Positions 21,514 to 32,061 of a stretch of 64,000 bases of DNA are shown here, piece after piece. This DNA comes from Malus domestica (Eukaryota; Streptophyta; Magnoliopsida; Rosales; Rosaceae). The stretch is taken from positions 33,720,001-33,784,000 of the forward strand of contig NC_091667.1 in NCBI RefSeq assembly GCF_042453785.1, given 5' to 3'. A program made the position numbers and the translations under genes. Positions within the stretch are counted from its first letter, which is position 1. Each line of letters starts with the position of its first letter. The notes below the pieces were generated by a model. The model was not told where the DNA came from, ran no database searches, and worked only from the letters and a program-made list of their open reading frames with translations.

Positions 21514-23980
21514 AAGAGGGCTGTCCCACATAGGTCGGGTGAGGACACTCAATTTCGGCCTACATATACCTCAATAAATGAATTACGGCCTACATATATA
21601 CCTCAATAAATGAATTACGAAGACAAATTAGCATCCTACTCAAAAAACAGAAAATAAGACACCCTTACCAAGATGATACCAAACAATATCAGACACTTTT
21701 TGGATCTGCAGGTTGAAATTTCGATCGGAAACGGGAAAGTTACTCGACCCGCATCTTTTTTCTGGAAGAAAAGTAACAAAGCCTTATTACCATAAAATTC
21801 GACTTTTTGTCGGAAAACGTAATCAGAATTCGATTGGACCCAAACCCTATTAAAAAGAAAATTCAAGAAAGGTACTCGATACCTCAAAATTTGAAGACAA
21901 AGGGGTCGTTTTTTTGAGGAGTTGGAGAGGCACGTTTTCCATATGTGGTGGAGCCCTAGTGACAACATCTGAGCCACTAGCAACCGTATTGGGCAACTGA
22001 AAGTCCTACGCCGAAGCTGTCAAATCGCCCTCCCCAACAGGGTTACGACTCCGATTCCTGGAAATACGACTTCCATTTTGCCTTCGCCTGGAAATACAAA
22101 GCCCGGTACGGTTGCCAGTTGCTCAAACGCTGTCACTAGGGCTCAAGCACAACCCATCGTAAGGACACTAGAAAACGTGCTGGAGTTACCGGTCACATCT
22201 GAAAAGACAACCGTGTCGACTTCCAAGGTATCGACTACTTTCTTGAACTCTTGATTTTACATCAAGGGTTTTTTTCTTTCTAATTTATTAACTTTTAAGA
22301 GTTTGCGAAGGGGTTTTGGGTCAAATTATTTGATAATAGGGGGCGCTATTTTCTAAATAGTTTGTTGTGCGAATTAACATGGCTTAACGATAGGCTTTTT
22401 ACTTTCTTTCAGAAAAAAAGGTACAATTCTACAACTTTCCACAATGTTACGATCGAGGGCTTAACCTCCGGATCATATCCCAAAATTTTTCAATATGCAT
22501 TGCCCAATACGCCCGCCAGTGGCTCAGACGCTGTCACTAGGGCTCCACCACATCTGGAAAACGTGCCTCTCCAACTCCTCGAAAAAACGACCCATCTGTC
22601 TTCAAATTCTGAGGTATCGAATACCTTTCTTGAATTTTCTTTTTGAAAGGGTTTGGGTCCAATCGAATTCTGATTACGTTTTCCGGCGAAAAGTCAAATT
22701 TTATGGTAATAAGGCTTTGTTACTTTTCTTCCAGAAAAAAGATGCGGGTTGAGTAACTTTCCCGTTTGCGACCGAAATTTCAATCTGCGGATCCAAAAAG
22801 TGACAAAGCCTTATTACCATAAAATTTGACTTTTCGCCATAAAACATAATCAAAATTCGATTAGACCCAAACCCTGTAAAAAAAGAAAATTCAAGAAAGG
22901 TACTCGACACCTCAGAATTTGAAGACAGAGGGGTCGTTTTTTTGAGGAGTTGGAGAGGCACGTTTTCCATATGTGATGGAGCCCTAGTGACAACGTCTGA
23001 GCCACTAGCGGCCGTATTGGGCAATGCATACTGAAAAATTTTGGGATACGATCCGGAGGTTGAGCCCTTGGGCGTAACATTATGGAAAGTTGTAGAATCG
23101 TACCTTTTTTCTAAAAGAAAGTAAAAAGCCTATCGTTAAGTTGTGTTAATTCGCACAACAAACTATTTAGAAAATAGCCCCCTATTATCAAATAATTTGA
23201 CCCAAAACCCCTTCGCAAACTCTTAAAAGTTAATAAATTAGAAAGAAAAAAAAACCCTTGATGTCAAATAAAGAGTTCAAGAAAGTAGTCGATACCTCGA
23301 AAGTCGACACGGTCGTCCTTTCAGATGTGAGCGGTAACTCCAGCACGTTTTCTAGTGTCCTTATGATGGGTTGTGCCTGAGCCCTAGTGATAACGTCTAA
23401 GCAATTGGCGACCGTACCAGGCTTTGTATTTCCAGGCGAAGGTAGAATGGAAGTCGTATTTCCAGGAATCGGAGTCGTAACCCTGTTGGGGGAGGGCGAT
23501 TTGGCAGCTCCGGCGTATGACTTTCGGTTGCCCATTACGGCTGCTAGTGGCTCAGACGTTGTCACTAGGGCTCCACCACATATGGAAAATGTGCCTCTCC
23601 AACTCCTCAAAAAAATGACCCCTCTGTCTTCAAATTCTGAGTTATCGAGTACCTTTCTTGAATTTTCTTTTTTACAGGGTTTGGGTCCAATCGAATTCTG
23701 ATTACGTTTTCCGGCGAAAAGTCGAATTTTATGGTAATAAGGCTTTGTTACTTTTCTTCCCGAAAAAAGGTGCAGGTCGAGTAACTTTCCCGTTTCCGAT
23801 CGAAATTTTAACATGTGGATCCAAAAAGTGTCCGATATTGTTTGGTACCATCTTGGTGAGGGTGTCTTATTTTCTGTTTTTTGAGTGGATGTTAATTTGT
23901 CTTCGTAATTCATTTATTGATGTATATGTAGGCCGAAATCGAGTGTCCTCACCCGACCTATGTGGAACAGCCCTCTCCGG
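21510..23980. mobile_element. 2.4-kb foldback element with nested inverted repeats
   Basis: The outer ends are inverted: AGAGGGCTGTCCCACATAGG at 21515 and its near complement ending at 23976 (TGGAACAGCCCTCT). Arms of about 1.2 kb meet near 22750-22790. Within each arm a block of about 300 bp, marked by CACTAGGGCTCCACCACAT, recurs in opposite orientation, so four copies lie alternately inverted (around 21950, 22530, 22960 and 23560). No transposase is recognisable. The longest frame, 23230-23913 on the minus strand, includes a protein-like stretch (MGNRKSYAGAAKSPSPNRV) that may be a captured host fragment. No clear target duplication. It resembles a MULE or foldback-type DNA transposon, but the family is uncertain. 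Confidence 0.75.
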
Positions 23981-24184
23981 TGACTCCAAGGCCTTCAGAG
24001 CAACTTGCCAAAATCATCATGTGTGTTTTTATATTGATGTGAACGTTGGGTTGGTGTAAAATAAAGAACGTGTGGATGTTCATGAATTTTGAATGAGCCA
24101 TGCAACTGTTGACCAAAGAAATAAAGTCAAACAATTAAACCGAGATCAGGTAAAATTATAATGTTAGAGGATTATTGACAACAT

Positions 24185-24258
24185 GGTTTCGTGGTGTAGT
24201 TGGTTATCACGTCAGTCTAACACACTGAAGGTCTCCGGTTCGAACCCGGGCGAAGCCA
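24185..24258 (+). tRNA. tRNA-Val (anticodon AAC), second copy
   Basis: Identical by eye to the gene at 19600-19673 over all 74 bases, with the same upstream flank; part of the duplicated unit. Confidence 0.95.
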
Positions 24259-24728
24259 TTTCAAATTTCAATATATTTTTGACATTTTTTCAGATCAATT
24301 TTTTTTTAACTGCAAATTTTTTGCTCCTCTGTATTTGGTATTAGAATTTCTACGGATCTCCGTAGTGAAAGTTTGACACATGTATAACACTCTAAAGATC
24401 TTGCCATCCAGAACGGCTACATGCAATATCACACAGCTTCGTTTTGGCTTAAGTCCTTCTCCGTCCTAACCCCCTCAATTTCTAGGTAATCAAAATTCAA
24501 ACCAAAATGGAGCTTTGTGATTGTTATACTAACATTTAGAAATATTAATGCAGAACAATTTAATAAAGACAAATTGCAATTACAAACAGGACCATATGAA
24601 AAAAATAAAAATGAATGTCCAAATCCACAACAAATACATTGTACGCAGAAAATCAGTTTTTTACTTTCTAGAACAACTAAATTTTTTCTTGGCAAGGTTT
24701 TTAACGAGGCCCATGTTATGCATCCTTA

Positions 24729-25345
24729 GACCTCGTTTGGCTCCTCGGACTGTACTGACTATTTCAGTCGAATAAGATAAATAGTCGTCGGATAAAAAAC
24801 CCAATTTTGAGTTTCTAATCCATTGAATTAAAAATACCCAGATGAAATCCCCCCCCCCCAATTTGAGTTTCTAATCCATTAAAATAAAAAACCCAGATGA
24901 AATCTCGCCCAATTTTGAGTTTAATCACCACATATCAACAAAATCTAGGAACAGTTAAGCCAAAAAAACAGATAATGTCTCTCCAGAACAAGAACGGCGT
25001 GATTTGAGTTTGATCTGCCACCTCTGGTTTTCCGTTAAAATCGGCTTGATGTTGATCAGAAGTGTGGATGGTGAAAGAGGGAGAAAGAATACCATGAGAA
25101 AGAGTTAGCGATGTGCAGGGCAGATGGTGAGATAGCTTGGAGAAAAGCCAGCACATTTTTATTAACGTGAACCCGACTAAATAATACCAAGGTTTTAGAT
25201 GGGATAAACAAGTGGGTGTAAGGGAGATAAAATAGGTGGGGCTAGATTAATGGTCCGATGCTTAATTAGTACAAAAGTTCTCCAAACATCTGTTTCGTAT
25301 TATATAATACTATCCGGTGTTCTATACAGTATGCCAAACGAGGAC
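24729..25345. mobile_element. Harbinger-like MITE with TTA target duplication
   Basis: 617 bp. The ends are GACCTCGTTTGGC and, on the other strand, GTCCTCGTTTGGC. TTA flanks it on both sides (24726-24728 and 25346-25348). The duplicated unit at 20139-20141 shows the unoccupied site with a single TTA, which proves the borders. Its interior has no coding sequence. Confidence 0.88.
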
Positions 25346-25447
25346 TTATTCAGTTTTGTACGTTTTAACTACTATTAATGAATATTGTACTGAATTCCCC
25401 CTTCAAAAAAAAAAATAACAACAACAACTAAAATTTACATAACGGTG

Positions 25448-27269
25448 TTAATTTTCTTCACAATGCCATCTAGATGTGGGAACACAGCTGAGGTAGTGAC
25501 ACCAATGGCAACGGTCATTTCCGTTCTCTCCGCGGTGGAGCATCAACAATGCAAATGTGAATCCGACGATGAGCAGAACGAGAGAGAGTATCCATAGCAC
25601 ATATTGGTATCCCTTGTACTTGGACTTGACGACACTGACTCCGGCAGGAAGATTCGGGTTCTCCAACCACCCAAAGCGAGGGCGGGCCATCAAGATAAAG
25701 CCGATGAGGAAACCCGTAAGAAAACCGCCAATGTGAGCAAAGTTATCTACGTGTGGTAAAATTCCAACGGCAAGGTTTATAACAACGATGATTAAAAGTG
25801 TGAAAAGGGCTGCAACCTGCGGAAGCAAAAGCAAAATACAGTAAATTAGCAAACATGAAAGTTAAACGTCAAGACTATTTTGAGGTGTTAATAACAATTT
25901 CCGTTCTTATTCAATATCAGGGCCATATAAACCTTGTTGGTGTAGATGGTCCAATTTGTAATTAGTTCTGAAAGCATTGCTCCTAGAAACCCGAAAAGAG
26001 CACCAGAGGCACCAACGGAGATGTTCTTTCGAATAAAAAGCGAGGAAAGTATGCTCCCTCCAAATCCACACAGCAGATATATAATTCCAACTCTTACTGC
26101 CAAATTAAGATTATATAGGATCAAGTAATTGATAAGGCAAGTAATTCACTTATACAGAAACACTCCCAAACGAGCCATACCAAATCCGAATTGCTGCTCA
26201 AGGCGGATTCCGATGAAGACAAGGCTGAGCATGTTAGCAACCAGGTGGATTATGCCAGCATGCAACCAAATGCAAGTGACCAGCCTCCATCCCTGATGCT
26301 TATGCACAACTTTGGTCCACTCCAAAGCCCCTAACTTCTCTAATCTTCATTTAAAAGTAAGACAGATCATGTATTAGATATATAATAAGGTAAATTGGTT
26401 CCATGAAATTAAATTCAAGACAGACCTAATAAGCTCTAGAAATATGTGCAACTTAGTCAGTAACTCCATTGGAAGGAGTTTGGAGCCAAAGAACCTGGAG
26501 ATTCGGGCCACTGAAAAGAGAGAGAGACCCGGATTCTTAGTTTGTGTGGAGTGGTCAGTAGAATAGACTCATGAAGACCGCATTATTTAAAATAAGTGCT
26601 CCGGATCTCCGAATCCGTTGACACCGGACAAGAGATCCACAGAGGATGTCAATTCTATTGGAAGAGCCAAAAACTTCTGACAACATTAGTGTTAATAGCA
26701 ACTCCCTTTGTAACGATCCCAATTTTCACCAAAAAATCAATTAAAAAATGCCCCAGATGCTCAAAAGGTTTCTCAAGCTGACAAGCTGTTCTTCCAATCC
26801 AGCTAATTTATTGCCACAAAAAATTCAAAATTTGATCACCAAAAATTCAAGTGGATTCAAAAGAGCAAATACCAGAATTTCAACCACCAAAACAGAAACA
26901 CCAACGGACAAAAAACAGAAAATTCGAAAGTGGGTAAGAATTTACTAAATTAGAAAACCAGAGAAAGTAAAATTACGTGGAGGAAGAAGGGCCGAATAGA
27001 GGGTTCTCCTTCAGAGGCTGAAACGACAACCGCCCGAGAAACCTCGCCGTGCACTTCCCCTCCGCGGCCACATAATTGTTCTTGGGACAGTTATTGACGT
27101 ACATGACCAACAGAAACACTCCAATATTGGCGACAACAATCATTGGCACCAACCAAGAAGTCCACTGGGCTTCCGAATCATCGACCCCGTACGAGGACGA
27201 CGAGTAGCTCTGCTGTCTTGCTCTGTTTTTCGCTCGCCTGTTTTCCACATCTTCACAAGCTGCAGGCAT
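25448..27269 (-). CDS. Rhomboid-like intramembrane serine protease (RBL)
   Basis: Rhomboids cut substrates within membranes; plant RBLs of this type are in the Golgi or plasma membrane. Four exons on the minus strand: 27269-26977, 26344-26181, 26096-25933 and 25816-25448, with phases that add to 329 aa. Exon 1 gives a basic, Ser-rich cytosolic head ([17 protein letters not shown]) and the first membrane segment ([20 protein letters not shown]). Exon 2 has [20 protein letters not shown]; this His/Asn region belongs to the oxyanion site. Exon 3 has the nucleophile Ser in [12 protein letters not shown] and exon 4 the catalytic His in [11 protein letters not shown]. The conserved tail is [17 protein letters not shown]. 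All catalytic residues are present, so it is probably functional. A broken duplicate lies at 20220-21513. It resembles Arabidopsis RBL1-RBL3. Confidence 0.93.
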
Positions 27270-29163
27270 TTTGTTTGGTTTTTTTGCGACAAAAAATGGT
27301 GGTTTTTTGTTCTCTGAAACTCTCTGGGAACTGGGATTTTAATGGAGTTGGTGGGAAGGTGTTTTAATGGAGTGGGAGAGTGGAAGAAAATGGTGGGCTC
27401 GCCATTTTCTGGTATCAAACTGCTGCAGTCTCCATCGTTGGGTGTTACTGTTACATAAGCTGTTGAGCTCTGTTTCGGGGTCAATCGGTGGTCTCCACGT
27501 CAATAGTCACGTGCCCTCTCACGTTGATATCGTCACCGGTGAATTGGAAAGGTATTGACGTGGCTTAAATTGATTGGTTGTGTTGGGTGTTGAAACCATG
27601 CAACTGTGGACTCGTTTTCCACCGACCGTTTCGTTTTGCTTTTTCATATAAAAAAGAAACGGACGCAGAATACTCTTTTGCTTTTTTTTTTAATTTTTTT
27701 TTTATACATTGATATTTTTACATTATAGGGAGGAAAATATCAGCAAAACCACACAATGGACAGTCTAATTTGGTATCAAATTCGCTATCCACATGATTTG
27801 TATCTAAGACCTCTCATTTCTAAGTGAAGATAAATACAACTAGACCATAATATTGAGTGACTACTTTTTGCTTTTAAATGCGATGGATTGCTTGTACACG
27901 TTTTAACTGGAAAGGAACACGGTATATACCTCCAGGGGTCCAATTCCAAGTAAAAATTTAATAGAGAAATCGGAATCTTGATTTATGTGAGGTGGGCCAA
28001 TAAAATGAGTTAATGGCCTTCGAATTCAATTTGAATGGCCCGGATATGCTGGTCTTTAGACTCTGAACAATGTGATCAGGAGAGAATTTCAACTCTGGAA
28101 AAAGACTAAATTATTTTCTCAAGCTCTTTGACCTTTTGTTTATATTTGTCTGAAACATTAGTTTATGCTCTAAATTTGTGGAAAGAAAGTAATCTTGTTT
28201 GTTGTTTCATGATTTTCCTACCATTTATAACTTATATATATGCTCTATCTTGGAAAATGATCTCATCAAACCATTATAATTAGCTGGTTCTAAAGTTTTT
28301 CACTTTATTCCCCACCTAGTGCTGCATGATTCCTCTTTTCGTTTCATGACGTACGAGTATATTTATGTTATATATTAGGAAAAAGTTTTTTAATAGTATT
28401 ATTATTGTAGTAACTCGATAATATATCAAAAAAATCTTGAATAGTATTGTTATCTTAGTAACTCGATTAGAATAGGATTGTTAAAAACGAGAGCATACGA
28501 TGGAAGATGAAACAGGCACATCAATCTGCAGGAATCCTGCTAACCATTTCTTTTGTGTTGGTCGATCAGAATGATGTGCTGGTGGAGTTTGTTGGGTTGG
28601 TCTGAGGTTCTTTTGTTGCTTTGCTTACTTATGTATACCCTACTTCCCCCCTTACCATCATCACATTTTGTACCTACAGTTGGGAAATTTCTTCCTGTCC
28701 CTCTTGATTCTTCCACAGACTTCTGTAAAAGGGTCCACAACAAAAGAAACCCTAAGCCTAAGATCGAAACACTAATCACCAACTGATTTTACTTTGCAAG
28801 CATGCCAATCATTGTAGATCAACTTTTACTTTTACTTTTACCCTTTAAATCATTGCAAGATAAACAATTTTCAAGCATAAGAAGAACTTTCACGTTACTT
28901 GGGATACTTTCAGATCGACAAATCTTAAAATCAAGAGAAGGGCTTTCATGTTATTCGACATTCTTAAGCGAATCCATTTTTTAACTCACTGCTAAAAAAT
29001 TTAAAATGCAGACAAATTGCCACTCCTCCTTTATTTACTTACTCAGCTGCAACAAAGATAAAAGTTCGATGAAAGAACAAACCAGATTACATCCAGGACA
29101 ATCAATTATCAATCATCGACCCACTCACAAAAAAAATGAGCAGAATCTGAGAGATGATCATGT
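27270..29163. other. Intergenic upstream of rhomboid gene
   Basis: The first few hundred bases are the likely promoter of the minus-strand rhomboid gene. The remainder is AT-rich with a decayed SINE (27700-27864) and no supportable gene. An 80-codon minus frame at 28540-28782 with a hydrophobic N-terminus was considered and not called. Confidence 0.5.
27700..27864 (-). mobile_element. Decayed SINE, same family as 31027-31190
   Basis: Read on the minus strand it has TGGTCTAGTTGTATTTATCT, then GAGAGGTCTTAGATACAAAT and CCATTGTGTGG, matching the layout of the better copies at 31027 and 39133. Confidence 0.5.
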
Positions 29164-29638
29164 TCAGCGCTTGCCCTTGGCCCGACTACCACCACAGCCT
29201 TGGGGCCCTTGGGTCCAGCACCCTTTGGCAAGTTCCCTTTGCCTTGAGACTTTTGTGACTCTTAGCCTTTGCTTCTACCTTCTTTGCATTCTTTTCGTCC
29301 TTGGTTTCCTTAATCCTCTCCTTAATCTCACTGCACAATGCACACATGATGAAGTGATATATATAATTATAAACTACTAATCATTTCTTCTTAATTAAGC
29401 CTAGCGTTGTTTATAAAATTGATTAATGATGAAATAATTTAACATGGAAAACATATACCTACCTAAAAGTAGCATCTCGAACCTCAGGTTTCTCACTTCT
29501 TCTTTTATATATGATCGATCTCCAATGTAGCTCCCACTATGGACCTTGAGTATGGTTTTTACCTGGGAATCAGATTGAACATATCTTATGCCCTTGCCAG
29601 GGTACATTTTATAACCACTAAAACGACACACTTTAGTT
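29164..29638 (-). pseudogene. Ribosomal protein eL24 (RPL24) pseudogene
   Basis: eL24 is a component of the cytosolic 60S subunit. Minus-strand pieces in order: [20 protein letters not shown] (residues about 7-26 of the family); then, after loss of about 60 codons including the YFHNRLKPSKL region, [11 protein letters not shown] and [10 protein letters not shown] in shifted frames; then an intron; then SEIKERIKETKDEKNAKK (from about 29330); then a frame slip and remnants of the GKGNLPKGAGPKGPK tail ending with a stop at 29164-29166. It keeps an intron, so it is a duplicated or truncated copy rather than a processed one. It cannot make a normal protein. Confidence 0.85.
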
Positions 29639-30205
29639 CTGAAATCCCACTTGCAATAATAATTACATTAATTACCACAAATTTTAATGAATAAAATGCC
29701 GATTTTGACCAAAAATTGAAAATACAAATTCAGTGAAACAACCAACACATTAAACCCTAATTAATACAATACATGTTTGTGGAAAATGGAAAATACAATG
29801 CACTCAAACCTATCAAAATAAATGTTTGTAATTATTTGTCTATCATATTTTTCTCAACAACCAACCAAATCGATCAATAAAATGCACATGCAAACGTACG
29901 TTTTCATCTAATTCTTACCCAATACCCACCATCATGAATTAACATATAACCGAATGTAGATATCTCAGTTCATTCTGCTTGCATGGACATATACACGAAC
30001 ATATATATAAATATAAAAGAAATACATAATTGGTGCTTCTAGCATAAAATACTTAAGCGCTTTTTTTTCATAATTGACTTACATTTTTACTAATGATTGA
30101 TTCAAAAAACACTCATCAAAATTGTTTTCAATTATTTTGAAAACACTTCCAAACGAGTCATAGATATTAATACCTGAAAATAGTATAAGCAAATATTTTA
30201 TGAAA

Positions 30206-30346
30206 GAGTAATGCTAGGTAAACTAACCTTTTAGACCAAATTTGTAAATCATGTAATATGTCACCCATAGAAAATAATATGTTAATAAAAAATCATGTCA
30301 TATAGAACAAAATATAATTAAATAGATGATCTCTATAGCATTAGTC
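30206..30346. mobile_element. MITE family 4 copy
   Basis: Begins GAGTAATGCTAGGTAAACTA and ends with the near complement (CTCTATAGCATTAGTCAT). A related element at 38960-39120 ends TACATAGCATTACTC and also contains an ATGTGACATG / CACATGATTTGC pair. Confidence 0.5.
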
Positions 30347-30390
30347 ATTATAAATTTTTTGGTTCAGATATGACAAAGGGTTTTGGCTTT

Positions 30391-30510
30391 GAGTAATGCT
30401 ACACTTACCGCCTAATTGTATCATCTTCCTAATAGAGATAGGGCCGCCAACGCATGTGGATCCCATCTGTATTAGAAAGATAGTGCAACTAGATGATAAG
30501 AATAACATTT
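30391..30510. mobile_element. MITE family 2, copy b
   Basis: About 120 bp. It shares TGTATCATCTTCCTAATAG and AGATAGGG with the copy at 2551-2674, and has inverted ends. Confidence 0.6.
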
Positions 30511-30540
30511 TTGTTTGACTTTTGACCAAGAAAAAAAATA

Positions 30541-30690
30541 AGGAAAACTAAACAAAAATAGCTTGAAAACTTTAAGTTTTAACGATAAGTACAAAATAAA
30601 AGGTAAAGTGAATAGTACCATGATTGATTTTTTAGTGTAAAAATATGATTTTTCGTTAAAATAAATAGTATCAGGAGTTTTACGTTAAAG
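30541..30690 (-). mobile_element. MITE family 3, copy b (reverse)
   Basis: Reverse complement of the unit at 1603-1750 and 40015-40170; TTTTTTAGTGTAAAAATATG and GTGAATAGTACCATGATTGA are the landmarks. Confidence 0.65.
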
Positions 30691-31026
30691 TTCTCAAAAA
30701 AATATGGATCGCTGTGAGTGGGACCACGTGATTATTTTCAAAAGCTAAGAATTTTATGGGCCTGCGAATTTCTTCCGTTAAAGAAGAAACACTTGTGGTG
30801 CCAACTTTGGAACATTGGGCTGGGCTTTATGGTCAGAAATTCGAATTGTGTAAAATGTGAACCCAACGGAGGAAAATAAATTGTTATATTCAATTTAAAT
30901 AGAGAAAAACATAAGCGTATATTTGAAATAAATCAGCTCATCAAATCTTACTCGATTATGGTAATCTGTATTTGTGTAGTTTAATCTTAAATAAAAACTA
31001 AACTGGTACAAATATGGGAAATCACT

Positions 31027-31190
31027 TAGTACTACAGTCTAGTGGTATTCTTCTTCATTTGTAAGAGAGAGCTTTTTAGGTTATATTCTCGCCAAAGACT
31101 GATTGAACTACATTATTGCTGGCCCATTATGAGGTTAAGCTGATCCCCTCCCCCTTAGTGTAAATGATATTGTTTGTTCAAAAAAAAAAA
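31027..31190 (+). mobile_element. SINE with A-tail
   Basis: Starts near TAGTACTACAGTCTAGTGG, contains TTGTAAGAGAGAGC and ATTCTCGCCAAAGAC, then CCCATTATGAGGTTAAGC, and ends TTGTTTGTTC followed by ten A. The layout fits a short tRNA-derived retroposon that uses LINE machinery. Other copies are at 27700 and 39133, both reverse. Confidence 0.65.
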
Positions 31191-31782
31191 TATGGAGCCT
31201 GCGTACGAGATTTTATGTTTAATTTCCTTCCAAGGTGATGAATTCATATTTTTATAACTTAGTTTAATCTTTGATAAAACAAAAACAAAATCTTTGATTT
31301 AAAAAAAAAAAAACTTAGTTGAATAATTAAAATTATGTAAAAACAGTTCTTATGAGTTTTTAACATCACAAAATAAACCCAATTACGGCCAATGCTGCGA
31401 TTTGTGAATCTTTAAAAAAAAATTAGAAGAAAATATTGAAAATCCGATCTCGTGTTCGAGTTCTTTTTCACACCAGTAAACATTGTACATTTTTAAAGAA
31501 TAATTACGAAGCTTTATATTAGTATTCAGCTTCAAGTTGGAAAAAAGATGAAAGAGTTTCTATTTATTTTGCACCAATATAATGATACTACAAAATCATT
31601 AATTCAGAGATATATATAAACACACGATAAAATAATTTATGACACCCATGAATCGTAATATACCAAAGTTGGCCACTACGTGGAAACCATGCATGCACTC
31701 ATGCACTAAACTTAATCATCGTAACATTACTATATTTATAAGTTGTTTTAATGTATATTCAACACTCCATAAACCACTACAG

Positions 31783-31910
31783 GGTGGTTCAGTAGTTGGG
31801 ACTTTTAAGCTCGTATTCCACACGGCACGTTCTGAGTTTAATTTTTTACGCTAGTAAATCACATGAAAAGTTAATACGCCTCAGTGAGTCTTTATGACAA
31901 AAAAAAAATG
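31783..31910 (+). mobile_element. SINE-like element with A-tail
   Basis: GGTGGTTCAGTAGTTGGGAC resembles a Pol III A box and GTTCTGAGTTTAATTT a worn B box. It ends in a run of A near 31900. Related to 14086-14200. Confidence 0.5.
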
Positions 31911-32061
31911 AATTGTCGTGACAAAACCACCAGATAATCCATTTTGTAAAAAGAACACTCCATATAGACAAAGGGCATGCTAATTACGGTCAATTCATCA
32001 ACCCTCGATAACTTTATTTTGTATACGTTGGTATGCATGTAATATTTTTGAAAAACTGTGA

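Larger units (their letters stand above)
24007..27032. repeat. Segmental duplication, right unit (tRNA-Val + intact rhomboid gene)
   Basis: The fuller of the two units. It matches 19424-21513 and additionally has a 617-bp MITE that the left unit lacks, and the rhomboid exon 2 and C-terminal code that the left unit has lost. Confidence 0.88.
29639..32061. other. Repeat-rich intergenic stretch
   Basis: No gene. It holds, in order, MITE-like repeats at 30206, 30391 and 30541, a SINE at 31027 and a second SINE-like stretch at 31783, all listed separately. The rest is AT-rich and shows nothing recognisable. Confidence 0.5.

Noticed and set aside
23230-23913. 227-codon minus-strand frame as a gene
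   Set aside because: It lies inside the foldback arms and its start and end are repeat sequence. Only a middle part looks protein-like; kept as a possible captured fragment, not a gene.
28540-28782. 80-codon minus frame with a hydrophobic N-terminus (secreted peptide?)
   Set aside because: There is an equally long plus-strand frame on the same bases, no recognised motif, no TATA support and no homologue I recognise.
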